From Candidatus Woesearchaeota archaeon (lineage in GTDB: Archaea; Nanoarchaeota; Nanoarchaeia; Woesearchaeales; JAGVZT01), in the NCBI GenBank assembly GCA_017608295.1, contig JAFCGF010000005.1:117924-181923 (forward strand): DNA of 64,000 nt. Direction: 5' to 3'. The translations under genes were made by a program, and so were the position numbers. Numbering within the stretch: the first letter of the stretch is position 1; each line of letters starts with the position of its first letter. The notes beneath the pieces are model-generated. The model saw only the letters and a program-made list of their open reading frames with translations. It searched no databases and had not been told where the DNA came from. Of this stretch, positions 25,960-34,438 are shown piece by piece.

Positions 25960-26862
25960 CTAATCTTTGCCGTCGAAGTCGCGCTTCTTATCAAAGTGGC
26001 CGCCCTTCATCTTCCCAGGATGGTGCGGGTGGCGCTTTGGATGATGCTTCTTTTTGTGAGGATGATGCGGGTGGCGCTTTGGAGGGTGCCTTTTCTTGTG
26101 ATGGTAACTGCCCTTTTTCATCCTGTCCTTCATCTTTGGGTGGCACGGGTGGCATCCCTTCTTCATGTGCGGGTGGCCCCCTTTCATCGTCTTCTTATGC
26201 GGATGACCGCCCTTCATGTGATGCCCGTGAGGCGGCATTGGAGGCCTCGACACGCTCGCGACCAAGCCTAGATAGTTCTTGTTGCAGGGCTCAATATCCA
26301 CAAGCTCTTTCAGTGTGGTCACTGCCACAAAGTCTCCATGCATAATGTACATCCCGTAAGCATGCTGGACCATCTCCTCTTCAGGTCCAACTCCAGCTTT
26401 GTCTTGCCACTTCTCCAGCATCTCGAAATCTCTCTTCTTGAGGAAAATCTTATACCCTTTATTCACAACCCACTTATCAGGCTCGGCATCAAGCTCATCC
26501 CACCAGCGGAGCAAAATGCCATAATGACCTTTCTTAAGGTGAGAGCAAAAAGCCATATCAACATCCATCTGCTTCATCTCGACACCCAGAAGGCCCTTCC
26601 ATGTTTCAAGCCTCTCAAGGGTTTGGACATAAGGAGGTTGACTCTCGATGATGCGCTTGTAAAGGTCACGTGCATCCATCTCACAGATGTAGCCTTTACT
26701 TCCCATTGCCCCGCCATAGACCTCCGGCTCGACACCGCTCAGCTCCATGAGCGCGGTGAGGTTCTCCAGGTCATCTATCTTCACATAATGCCTGTATCTT
26801 CGTTGTACTGAGTTCTCAAAATGCTCTTCCAATGTCTCTTCAATTCCATCAGGTAAATCCAT
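25960..26862 (-). CDS. Helical protein with a long His/Lys-rich tail
   Basis: 300 aa from ATG 26862 (GGTGATTGGGG upstream; a TTG at 26868 is also in frame). Residues 1-205 are helical with TPR-like or HEAT-like spacing. The last 85 residues are extreme: repeated HPHK, KKGCHP, HHPKRHPHHP and KMKGGHF units with dozens of His and Lys, plus two Cys. Such a tail can bind Ni, Zn, Cu or nucleic acid. No family recognised. At DNA level the tail is a degenerate repeat, so its length may vary between strains. Confidence 0.6.
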   Translation of the reverse strand: MDLPDGIEETLEEHFENSVQRRYRHYVKIDDLENLTALMELSGVEPEVYGGAMGSKGYICEMDARDLYKRIIESQPPYVQTLERLETWKGLLGVEMKQMDVDMAFCSHLKKGHYGILLRWWDELDAEPDKWVVNKGYKIFLKKRDFEMLEKWQDKAGVGPEEEMVQHAYGMYIMHGDFVAVTTLKELVDIEPCNKNYLGLVASVSRPPMPPHGHHMKGGHPHKKTMKGGHPHMKKGCHPCHPKMKDRMKKGSYHHKKRHPPKRHPHHPHKKKHHPKRHPHHPGKMKGGHFDKKRDFDGKD

Positions 26863-26949
26863 CCCCAATCACCAATAGTCCATCCGCCCTCTGCCTATAA
26901 AAATGTATCGAGAGCAGAAGGCATATAAGGGAGCTTCTCCTAAAAATGA

Positions 26950-27165
26950 ATGATGGAGAGTCAAAAGGTTCCTCAGGAAGGACGGTTACAGCGGATGGGA
27001 TTCGTCATGGTAATATTTCTCGGCATAGGCGGCTGGATGTATTACCACCACCTCAAGAATCCTGCCTCAAGCCTAATCGGCAAACTATGGCTCATATTGA
27101 TAGGTATGGGAATGGCACTCGCTTACTCCTTATTCCTCAGCACCAAGGCGAAAACCAACAGATAG
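26950..27165 (+). CDS. Small two-span membrane protein
   Basis: 71 aa. Two transmembrane helices (about 17-35 and 44-63) after a charged N-terminus and before a short Lys-rich tail. TATA-like GCATATAAGG lies about 25 bp upstream, so translation is probably leaderless from 26950 or 26953. The other frame that starts at 26946 lacks protein-like composition and is a shadow. Function unknown. Confidence 0.5.
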   Translation: MMESQKVPQEGRLQRMGFVMVIFLGIGGWMYYHHLKNPASSLIGKLWLILIGMGMALAYSLFLSTKAKTNR

Positions 27166-27235
27166 GCCGGAAACCATACTTCTCACTTGCTAAATCCATA
27201 TAAAATCCAGGCTGTTTTGAAAAAGTTGATTCTAG

Positions 27236-27754
27236 ATGAAAATCGCGTTTATCGGCACACATGGAACAGGCAAGACTACGCTCTGCCACCTTCTCACAGG
27301 AGAGCTGAAGAGGAGGGGCATCCATGCTGACATGGTAACAGAAATTGCCAGGAAATGCCCCCTGCCAATCAACCAGGACACAAACGCTGACGCACAGCTA
27401 TGGATACTCGTCAACCAGATTGGAGCAGAGCTTGAAGCGGCAAACTCGCACGACTACGTCATCTGCGACAGGTCTGTATTGGACAACTACGCATACCAAG
27501 TCGTGAATTCAGGAGGGCACACCCTCATGGAAGGATTGGTGGAGGAATGGATTCTCAGCTACGACATATTATTCAAGACGCCGAACTGCATCGAGATGGA
27601 AGCAGATGGCATCAGGGACACTGACATCGAGTTCCAGAAAACAGTTGACAAGCAAGTGGACCAGCTTCTCATCGAGAAAGGCGTTGACTATGTTGTTCTG
27701 CCGGACAAGCCAGAGGAGCAGCTTGGCTTTGTGCTGGACTATCTTAGCTTCTAG
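27236..27754 (+). CDS. NadR-like P-loop kinase (AAA_28 family)
   Basis: 172 aa. Walker A is GTHGTGKTT at residues 7-15, and the conserved DRSVLDNYAY lies near 80-90. This pattern matches the AAA_28/NadR-C ribosylnicotinamide or nucleotide kinase group. TATA box CATATAAA lies about 40 bp upstream. It overlaps the 3' end of the convergent DUF362 gene by 4 bp. The substrate cannot be read from the sequence; nucleoside or NAD salvage is likely. Confidence 0.7.
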   Translation: MKIAFIGTHGTGKTTLCHLLTGELKRRGIHADMVTEIARKCPLPINQDTNADAQLWILVNQIGAELEAANSHDYVICDRSVLDNYAYQVVNSGGHTLMEGLVEEWILSYDILFKTPNCIEMEADGIRDTDIEFQKTVDKQVDQLLIEKGVDYVVLPDKPEEQLGFVLDYLSF

Positions 27755-28710
27755 AACTCATACTGCATACTGCCCATACCCAGCTTCTCGGCAGACTCTA
27801 TCTGCCCCAAGCCAGAGCGGTGATGATGCTTGAGAAATACATCTTCACCAGCTGCAGCGACGATGATGTCATGGCTCGCCTTATCGACCGCGACAATATC
27901 CTCACTCGCCACATAGCCGCAGTCAGGCGCGATAATCTCCCTTGAATCGCCCCAGCAGTCGCACTGGAAGGTTATTGTATTCAACACAGAGATGTAATAC
28001 ACGTCCTTGAAGCGGGTGGCTGCGGCGTTCGCACCATCAGCGAGCAAATCGTCGAACAGCGCCACCTTTGGTTTGAGAATATCCTTTGGGCACACGAGGA
28101 TGCAGTTGGAGCAGCCGAAACAGGAGACAAACTCTGCTTTCTTCCCTATCCTGATGCCGTTGAAGGGGCAGTTGGCCTCGCACACGCTGCAGGCATCGCA
28201 TTCTCCAGTGAATTCTGGCTTTCCTCCCTCGTGGATTGCGCTCTTGCTCTCCTTCGATAAAGCCCCCATCCCTAGGTTCTTGATAGCTCCACCAAAACCG
28301 GGGCACTGGTGGCCCTTGACATGAGTCAGGACAAGGACACCGTTAGCCTCAAGCAGGGGCTTACACACTCCGTACTCCATGAATTTGCCTTTCACCTTGA
28401 CACAATCATCGTCAGTACGCACGTCTCCAAGCGCTCCCCAGCCCCTTTCAAGCGCTGCCTTCTTGTGCCCTTGTGGATTATCCCTTGGACTAGAATACGC
28501 AACAGAGGAATCATAGAGGAAAAACTCAACATTCAACTCCTTCAGCAGGTCGATGAACGGCTTAACCTGCTCCGGCATGAACGCTGTCTTGTTGCCAGGC
28601 TCACCAAAGTGTATCTTTACCGCAATCTTCTTGCCAGAGAAGCGCTTGAGCTCTGGTTTCACGCGCTCAAGGAACGCCTTCATCTCTTTCTCGTGAATCA
28701 CTGTTGCCAT
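27751..28710 (-). CDS. DUF362 protein with two [4Fe-4S] ferredoxin motifs
   Basis: About 319 aa from ATG 28710, which overlaps the stop of the upstream EndoQ gene (ATGTGATGG). The DUF362 part includes KIHFGEPGNKT near the N-terminus and THVKGHQCPGFGGAIKNLGMG centrally. Then follow two complete Cx2Cx2Cx3CP clusters (CDACSVCEANCP and CFGCSNCILVCP), each able to hold a [4Fe-4S] centre. Proteins of this family are cytoplasmic electron-transfer or maturation factors with no firm reaction. Co-transcription with EndoQ is clear from the overlap. Confidence 0.85.
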   Translation of the reverse strand: MATVIHEKEMKAFLERVKPELKRFSGKKIAVKIHFGEPGNKTAFMPEQVKPFIDLLKELNVEFFLYDSSVAYSSPRDNPQGHKKAALERGWGALGDVRTDDDCVKVKGKFMEYGVCKPLLEANGVLVLTHVKGHQCPGFGGAIKNLGMGALSKESKSAIHEGGKPEFTGECDACSVCEANCPFNGIRIGKKAEFVSCFGCSNCILVCPKDILKPKVALFDDLLADGANAAATRFKDVYYISVLNTITFQCDCWGDSREIIAPDCGYVASEDIVAVDKASHDIIVAAAGEDVFLKHHHRSGLGQIESAEKLGMGSMQYEF

Positions 28711-29999
28711 CACATATACTCTCCAAGCCCCTTCTGCGCAGGCATGGGCTTCTCAACCTCAACACTCTTCTTTGTTTTTTTCTTGCCATCATGCTTTACC
28801 CACTGGCTGAAATCCGGCTTACCGTATTCGCCGTCATAGCCTGGATGAAAGGGAATCTGCTGACCGCGGTTCGCCAGGATGAGCTTCAGGATTTCAGGAG
28901 AAGCATACTTCGCGATGTCCTCCTCAGAAGCCTTGAGCAATATACTCATCTCGTCTCCGAATGCAGAGAGCAACGCGTTATACGCTGCCCAGCATTTCTT
29001 GGTCGCGACTCCTGAATTGAGCGCGCCTGAGATGAGTTCTGAGAGTGGAATGAGATTGCGAAAGGGAATCGCATTATCCGGCTTGTATCCTTCAGGCCTG
29101 TCTGCAAGCTCCTCCACACGGTTCAGTACGCCAATAGTCAGAGGCTTCATGCACTGGGGGCAGATATTATTGTGTTTCTTGGATTCCGCAGGTGAGAAGC
29201 AGACATTGCACTTGCGATGGCCGTCAAAATGGTATTTGCCCTCATGAGGCCAGAACTCAATGGTCTCAAGCAGGCCTTCTCTCGTTCTAAGGATTTTGAT
29301 GAGCGCGTCATAGCTCCAGTCCTTCAGCTCGAGGACATTTCCCTCCCTTCCTATTCTCCAGGGCCAGAAGCTGTGAGCGTCGCTGTTCGAGATGAGAGTA
29401 TACTTATCGAGGGCAGACAGGCGCCAGTTCATCGCGGGGTCACTTGAAAGGCCGGTTTCCATCGCGTAGATGTGTTTGGTGGTGTCGTCAAAGCATTCCT
29501 CGACAGAATCAAATCCGGATTTCGAGCCAAACATACTGAACCAGGGGGTCCAGATGTGCGCAGGGATGATCTCAATTCTGTCGTCAATCTTTTTGAGCGC
29601 ATCAACCATGACAGGACAGCTTGTCCCGAAGATGGGCCTGCCGTCATAGTCTATTCTTCCAAAGCGGAGCAGCGCCTCCTGTATCTGCTCAACCACTTCA
29701 AAGCCAGGCGCCAGCAGGCAGAGATGCACCCTTCTGCCCCGCCCTCCCTGCGAATAGATAAGCGATATCTCGCCGGAGAGCACGAACTTGTAGCCGGAAG
29801 AAGTCTCGAGAATCCCGCTTCCATTGTCAGTAAGGGACTGCTTCATCTCAGCGAGCCACTTGGGATGTGTCAGGTCTCCAGTGGCAAGAAGGCCTATGCC
29901 CTTCATGCGGCCGTATTTCTCGAGGTTCTCAATAGTAAGATTCTTGGACGTAGCCTGAGAGAAGTGGCTATGGATGTGCAAGTCAGCATACACGCGCAT
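28710..29999 (-). CDS. endoQ: Endonuclease Q (PHP-domain DNA repair nuclease)
   Basis: 429 aa. N-terminal PHP domain with ADLHIHSHFS (metal-binding His and Asp) and TGDLTHPKW. Further conserved EndoQ blocks are AHIWTPWFSMFGSKSG, ETGLSSDPAMNW and SNSDAH. A C-terminal zinc-binding segment (CNVCFSP and CPQC) precedes GVLNRVEELADRPEG. EndoQ cleaves 5' of deaminated bases (uracil, hypoxanthine, xanthine) and AP sites and is typical of Thermococcales, some methanogens and a few bacteria. It is the first gene of a two-gene unit with the DUF362 ferredoxin. Confidence 0.9.
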   Translation of the reverse strand: MRVYADLHIHSHFSQATSKNLTIENLEKYGRMKGIGLLATGDLTHPKWLAEMKQSLTDNGSGILETSSGYKFVLSGEISLIYSQGGRGRRVHLCLLAPGFEVVEQIQEALLRFGRIDYDGRPIFGTSCPVMVDALKKIDDRIEIIPAHIWTPWFSMFGSKSGFDSVEECFDDTTKHIYAMETGLSSDPAMNWRLSALDKYTLISNSDAHSFWPWRIGREGNVLELKDWSYDALIKILRTREGLLETIEFWPHEGKYHFDGHRKCNVCFSPAESKKHNNICPQCMKPLTIGVLNRVEELADRPEGYKPDNAIPFRNLIPLSELISGALNSGVATKKCWAAYNALLSAFGDEMSILLKASEEDIAKYASPEILKLILANRGQQIPFHPGYDGEYGKPDFSQWVKHDGKKKTKKSVEVEKPMPAQKGLGEYM

Positions 30000-30044
30000 T
30001 GCGCATTTGAGAAGCCGCGACGTTCTAAAGCTTTTCGATTCTAT

Positions 30045-30626
30045 TCACTCAAGATGCTCTACGCAGTTGAGCAGGCGAAGATTATGCTTCCCGTCCTCAT
30101 CGAATTCTAGAATGGTTATCGCAGTATTCTGCAGGCTGATGAAGCCAATGTCCTTGCCATCCAGTTTCTCCAGAAATTCAATCAGCCTCATAATAATGCC
30201 ACCATGGGACACAAAGAGCACAGAGTCCTGGGAATGCTTCTTGAAGACAGCATAGAGAAAGGTGGTGATGCGCCTTATCATCTGTTCATTGGGTTCCGCA
30301 TCAGGAGGCAGGTTCCACTTACCGTGTTTATCAAATCCCATCTCCTCACAAAGCTTGCCCTCGCACGAGCCGAAGGCCCGCTCACGGAGTGCCTCTGTGA
30401 ACCTGAGAGGAGTCCTTCCATGATAATGGTGGATTGCCTCAGCAGTATTTCTTGCCCTGGCAAGGTCACTGCTGTATATGCAGTCAAAGTCCTCGTGCCG
30501 CAGCCGCTCAGCCACTCTCTGGGCTTGCATTCTGCCTTCATCTGTCAACTCGCCGTCAGTCTGCCCCTGGATTCTCCCTTCCACATTGCCAACAGTCTCG
30601 CCATGCCTGACTAGATAAAGTTTCAT
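30045..30626 (-). CDS. Histidine phosphatase family protein (1 of 3)
   Basis: 193 aa. The phosphoglycerate-mutase/histidine-phosphatase motif YLVRHGET (catalytic His8) opens the protein; LRERAFGSCEG supplies the acid and FVSHGGII the second His. The C-terminus LLNCVEHLE is shared with its two upstream neighbours. The family removes phosphate from small metabolites such as sugar phosphates or alpha-ribazole phosphate. Three tandem copies on one strand (30045, 30651, 31290) indicate local duplication followed by divergence. Confidence 0.85.
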   Translation of the reverse strand: MKLYLVRHGETVGNVEGRIQGQTDGELTDEGRMQAQRVAERLRHEDFDCIYSSDLARARNTAEAIHHYHGRTPLRFTEALRERAFGSCEGKLCEEMGFDKHGKWNLPPDAEPNEQMIRRITTFLYAVFKKHSQDSVLFVSHGGIIMRLIEFLEKLDGKDIGFISLQNTAITILEFDEDGKHNLRLLNCVEHLE

Positions 30627-30650
30627 AATTGGATGAGAAAGCAGAGCATT

Positions 30651-31235
30651 CTAAAGTGTTTCGATAGGCTCAAGATGCTCCACGCAGTTGAGCAGGTGAA
30701 TCTCGTGGTCTCCGCCCTCCCTGAGGTCAAGGATGGTGATGGACGTATTTTCAAGGGGGATGAAGCGCTGCTCGTTCATTTCATCCTTCTCTATCGCGGC
30801 AAGCAGGGCGTTCAGCAGCCCGCCGTGGCTCACGAAAAGGATATTGCCCTCTGGATACTCGTCATACACCCGGTCCAGCAGGCCCTTGGCGCGGCGCATC
30901 ATGGAATCATTCGGCTCGACGTTCTCCGGCAGGTCGTCCCAGTCCCACTCGTCGTCCCAGGGGATGCCCTCATGGCCCCCCATGTCGCGCTCCCTGAGCT
31001 CTCTTGCGAAGTGCATCGGAGTGCCCTTGTGGAATTTCGCGATAGCCCTCGCGGTATTCGCAGCCCTTCCGAGGTCGCTCGCGTAGATGACGTCAAAGCT
31101 TTCCTTTCTGAGGCGCTCGGCGATGCGCAGGGCCTGTTCCTGCCCAAGCTCGGTGAGCTGTCCGTCAGTATGGCCCTGGTGAATGTGGTTCACGTTCTCC
31201 ACAGTCTGCCCGTGGCGGACGAGGTAGAGTTTCAT
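30651..31235 (-). CDS. Histidine phosphatase family protein (2 of 3)
   Basis: 194 aa. Catalytic YLVRHGQT, acid loop LRERDMGGHEG and second His in FVSHGGLL are all present. The C-terminus NCVEHLEPIE matches copy 1. It is GC-richer than copies 1 and 3. The three proteins differ in the insert after the acid loop (here WDDEWDWDDLPEN), so their substrates may differ. Confidence 0.85.
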   Translation of the reverse strand: MKLYLVRHGQTVENVNHIHQGHTDGQLTELGQEQALRIAERLRKESFDVIYASDLGRAANTARAIAKFHKGTPMHFARELRERDMGGHEGIPWDDEWDWDDLPENVEPNDSMMRRAKGLLDRVYDEYPEGNILFVSHGGLLNALLAAIEKDEMNEQRFIPLENTSITILDLREGGDHEIHLLNCVEHLEPIETL

Positions 31236-31289
31236 GGCAAAAAATATACCAGGCCTATTTATAAATGTGATTGAGGAAAAGCTGAAAAA

Positions 31290-31862
31290 TCATTTGAGAT
31301 GCTTCACGCAGTCAAGCAGGTGTATATCATGGTTTTCGTCCTCGCGCAGCGTGAATATGCTCACCGAAGTGTTGCGCTGGCGCGACACCTTATCGACCTC
31401 TTCATGGGGCACCTTGAGGATAACTGATGTCAGGGCGCGGTTGATGCCTCCGTGCCCAACAAAGATAACAGTGCCGTCAGGAAACTCGTCGTATGCAGTA
31501 TCGAGCAGCTTCTTCGCCCTCGCCACAATCGTCTCCTTGGATTCTCCCTCGTCCCAAAACGTGTTGTCCCACTTGATCTCATCCTTGCTCTTCCCTGTCA
31601 AAGGTCCATGGTCGCGCTCCCGCAGTTCTTCTATAATGCGCAGAGGAATATCAGGATGATGTTTCGCGATTGCCTTCGCAGTGTTGACAGCGCGCTTCAG
31701 GTCGCTTGTGAAGATGCAGTCAATTTTCTCATCTTTCAATCTCAGGCCGAGCTTTTCAGCCTGTTTTTTTCCAGTCTCTGACAGCCTGCCCGGAAGGTGG
31801 CCCTGGATAATGCCTTTCTCATTCTCCACAGTCTTCCCGTGGCGCACAAGGATGAGTCTCAT
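31290..31862 (-). CDS. Histidine phosphatase family protein (3 of 3)
   Basis: 190 aa. Catalytic ILVRHGKT, acid loop LRERDHGPLTG and second His in FVGHGGIN are intact. The C-terminal LLDCVKHLK aligns with NCVEHLE of the other copies. It is the most upstream of the array and is divergent from the glycosidase-like gene at 31935. Function as for copies 1 and 2; no metabolic neighbour identifies the substrate. Confidence 0.85.
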   Translation of the reverse strand: MRLILVRHGKTVENEKGIIQGHLPGRLSETGKKQAEKLGLRLKDEKIDCIFTSDLKRAVNTAKAIAKHHPDIPLRIIEELRERDHGPLTGKSKDEIKWDNTFWDEGESKETIVARAKKLLDTAYDEFPDGTVIFVGHGGINRALTSVILKVPHEEVDKVSRQRNTSVSIFTLREDENHDIHLLDCVKHLK

Positions 31863-31934
31863 AAAATCTCTCCACCCTACCTAATTAATAAATCTATGCA
31901 AACACTTATTAGGTGCAAAAATAGCGATGTGCGC

Positions 31935-33044
31935 ATGGAAATCCGGCCCCTGGTCTGGCTGTCAGAGGGCGGGAAGATGGTGTCCCGCAGGCTCATTGTC
32001 AAGGCAAACGGCTTCATGCGCTACGGCGGGGACGACGAGCACATCTGCCGCACGATTCTCGACGAATGCTGGAACGGGACTTATTTCCGCACATCGACAG
32101 GGCACTTTGAGAGCTTTTACTCAAGGGACTTCGGCTGGGGCGCAGGGCCGCTATGCATGTTAGGCTACAGGGAAAAAGTCCTAAAGACCCTGAGATGGGC
32201 ACTCAAATCATTTGAGTATGTGGGCAGGACAGCAACAATCATAACCTCAAAGCGGCGTGTGTTCGACGCCTTCACCTATGCACCAGATTCCCTTGCCTTC
32301 ATCCTCCACGCCCTGCACGAGGCAGGCGCGAAGGAACTCATCGGCTTCTTCCACGAGTTTCTCGAGAAGGAGGTTCAGCGCTGTCATGATGTGTGCTGGG
32401 ATGAAAAAAGAGGAATGGTAAGGGCAGACAGGGCATTCTCATCCATCAAGGACAATGCGATGCGAAAATCCAGCACATACGACAACACGATGGTCGGCAT
32501 GATAGCGCGCTACTGCAATTCTTTTGGATTGAATAACCCCTGGGATGGGGTTGATTTCGAGGAGCTTCTTCTGGAGAAATTCTGGACAGGCACCCACTTC
32601 AGAGAGGACATCACGCCCAATGAGATGGTGACAGGAGACGCGAACCTCTTCCCCTACTGGACAGGCGTTGTCCTAAACAAGGAAGCCCTGGATAAGTCCA
32701 TCCGCGCAGTCAGGGAAGCAGGGCTTGACAAGCCCTTCCCGCTCAAGTACACTGCAGCCCATCCAGACAACATCATGCTCACGCACCGCATCATCGCGCC
32801 CAACTACGAGGGCACGACAATCTGGGCCCACCTCGGGATGCTCTACATCGAGACAGTCGCTCAGGCAAACAGAAAGCTGGCAAAAACATACCTTGACCAG
32901 TATACCTCAAGAATCAACCAGCACAAGACGTTCCTTGAGGTCTATCATCCCGACGGCACACCCTACACAGCGCCGTTCTATGTGAGCGACGAGGGCATGC
33001 TCTGGGCAGCGAATTATCTCATGCTGAAGAAACTGTTAGGATAG
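31935..33044 (+). CDS. Six-hairpin glycosidase-like protein
   Basis: About 369 aa from ATG 31935. TATA-like ATTAATAAATC (31884-31894) predicts a transcript from about 31910, so the in-frame starts at 31797 and 31896 are unlikely. Motifs spread through the protein (FESFYSRDFGWGAGPL, YAPDSLAFILHALH, YDNTMVGMIARYC, YEGTTIWAHLGMLY) fit an (alpha/alpha)6 barrel related to glucoamylase, glycogen-debranching and amylo-alpha-glucosidase families. A catalytic acid pair cannot be named with certainty. It probably acts in polysaccharide or glycogen turnover. It ends 1 bp before the convergent coiled-coil gene. Confidence 0.6.
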   Translation: MEIRPLVWLSEGGKMVSRRLIVKANGFMRYGGDDEHICRTILDECWNGTYFRTSTGHFESFYSRDFGWGAGPLCMLGYREKVLKTLRWALKSFEYVGRTATIITSKRRVFDAFTYAPDSLAFILHALHEAGAKELIGFFHEFLEKEVQRCHDVCWDEKRGMVRADRAFSSIKDNAMRKSSTYDNTMVGMIARYCNSFGLNNPWDGVDFEELLLEKFWTGTHFREDITPNEMVTGDANLFPYWTGVVLNKEALDKSIRAVREAGLDKPFPLKYTAAHPDNIMLTHRIIAPNYEGTTIWAHLGMLYIETVAQANRKLAKTYLDQYTSRINQHKTFLEVYHPDGTPYTAPFYVSDEGMLWAANYLMLKKLLG

Positions 33045-33045
33045 C

Positions 33046-33753
33046 CTACTCTTTGAGCTTCCTGTATAAAGTCAGCTCATCCTTGAACCTGAGGCGGATG
33101 TCCATCCACGGGTATTCTTTTTGAAGAGTTTGTGCCAGTGTCCGGGCAGTGTCCACATACTTTTCGGTTTTCTTCTCATCCTCCTGGTCATACACCATGA
33201 GGGTGAGGCTCCACTTTTGGCTGTCCTCATTGGAGAAATCTGTCTGAAGGGACATCTCAAGCTTTCGAGGGAATACCTGATACGTATTTTTCCTTGTGGT
33301 CTCTTCCCAGCAGCCTTCCCTATTCAGGTGCTCGATGCGCTGCTCAAGGGTTGTTATCTGCTGATTGAGCTTCCGGACATGGCGCTTCTTCCTGCGATAT
33401 TCACCTATTGCGCCCGTGCTTGTGAGGAACTGCCAGTTTCCCTTGATTTGAGGCTCTTCACGGTATTCCTCAAGGAGTATTTCCATCTCACTCTGGGCTT
33501 CCTTCACTTCAGTCTGCAGTTCAGAGCGCTCCTTCCTCATCTCAGAAGCCTTGGAATCTTTACTCATATTCGCATACGCGAGCCACTCCCATTGGCCCGG
33601 GCCGTGAGTATCATTGAGAATCCTCGAATAGCTGTTGCTGAATTTGTATTTGAACTTCTTTTCAAGCTCCTCTTTGATTTCCTCAGCATAGGGTGTGCCG
33701 ACCCTGGCTACACCTGGAAGGTCATCCTTGATTTTGCCTACTTTATCTCCCAT
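33046..33753 (-). CDS. Coiled-coil protein of unknown function
   Basis: 235 aa from ATG 33753, chosen because GGGGGAG lies 6 bp upstream. The N-terminal 60 residues contain RVGTPYAEEIKEELEKKF. Residues about 75-160 are coiled coil rich in Glu, Lys and Arg. The C-terminal part looks like a small alpha/beta domain (WSLTLMVYDQ, YPWMDIRLRF). No known family is recognised. Single-gene unit between convergent and divergent neighbours. Confidence 0.6.
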   Translation of the reverse strand: MGDKVGKIKDDLPGVARVGTPYAEEIKEELEKKFKYKFSNSYSRILNDTHGPGQWEWLAYANMSKDSKASEMRKERSELQTEVKEAQSEMEILLEEYREEPQIKGNWQFLTSTGAIGEYRRKKRHVRKLNQQITTLEQRIEHLNREGCWEETTRKNTYQVFPRKLEMSLQTDFSNEDSQKWSLTLMVYDQEDEKKTEKYVDTARTLAQTLQKEYPWMDIRLRFKDELTLYRKLKE

Positions 33754-33870
33754 CGTTACTCCCCCAATGAGCGCTGACAAACTGAGGAAGCGGCTTTCCC
33801 ATTATAAAATTAACTCCTGGATGATGGAATGTGCGGGCAGGGAAAAGCTTTATGAAGCCGAAAGGCGAAG

Positions 33871-34359
33871 ATGAAGCAGAACATGGAAGAGAAGACCATT
33901 GACCCCCTGGGGATTATCGTCGGAGGGATTGCGCTGCTGTTCGTGGTGATTGCCCTTGTCATGGCAGCCTATACACACCTGACTGCTCCTGAGCCCTGGG
34001 AATCAATTCCCGGGAACTGTAATCTTCCAGGGAATCTCATCTGCCTCAATCATTCCCTTACAGAAGATAATGCAAAACTCGTCCTAGGAAACAATCTCGG
34101 GAGAATAATCACCATCACAGGGATTTCCATATCTGAAATAGAGGGGAAACAGCACTGCTCATTCGAGTCATCAACTGAAGAGGGGCTGCCCCTGGGGCAG
34201 GGGCAGATTATTACGCTTGAGAGCGACACGTGCGGCATCCGCTTTACAGAAGCAGGCACAGAATACAACTATACCTTTCAGGTGCAGTTCACATACGAGG
34301 GCGGCGAGGAGACGCTGTCCTTTGACGGTGAGATATCAACGTTCGTGAAGAAGCGATAG
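33871..34359 (+). CDS. Membrane-anchored protein with extracellular beta domain
   Basis: 162 aa. One transmembrane helix (about 14-37) after a short cytoplasmic start, then about 120 residues with alternating beta strands and four Cys that can form disulfides. The layout resembles archaeal pilin-like (DUF1628-type) or small surface proteins, but no class III signal motif is clear. Separate transcript from the stomatin gene downstream. Confidence 0.55.
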   Translation: MKQNMEEKTIDPLGIIVGGIALLFVVIALVMAAYTHLTAPEPWESIPGNCNLPGNLICLNHSLTEDNAKLVLGNNLGRIITITGISISEIEGKQHCSFESSTEEGLPLGQGQIITLESDTCGIRFTEAGTEYNYTFQVQFTYEGGEETLSFDGEISTFVKKR

Positions 34360-34438
34360 ATTTTCCCAGAGATACGAACATTCTCAGAAACAAGATTTAT
34401 ATAATCGTAATACTCGAGAATGCCAGAGGTGACTATAC

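Noticed and set aside
25947..26345. Ser/Gly-rich plus-strand ORFs opposite the His-rich gene
   Set aside because: They mirror the codon repeats of the His/Lys-rich tail on the other strand.
31797..31934. Longer start for the glycosidase-like gene
   Set aside because: The extension overlaps the divergent phosphatase gene and lies upstream of the predicted TATA box and transcription start.
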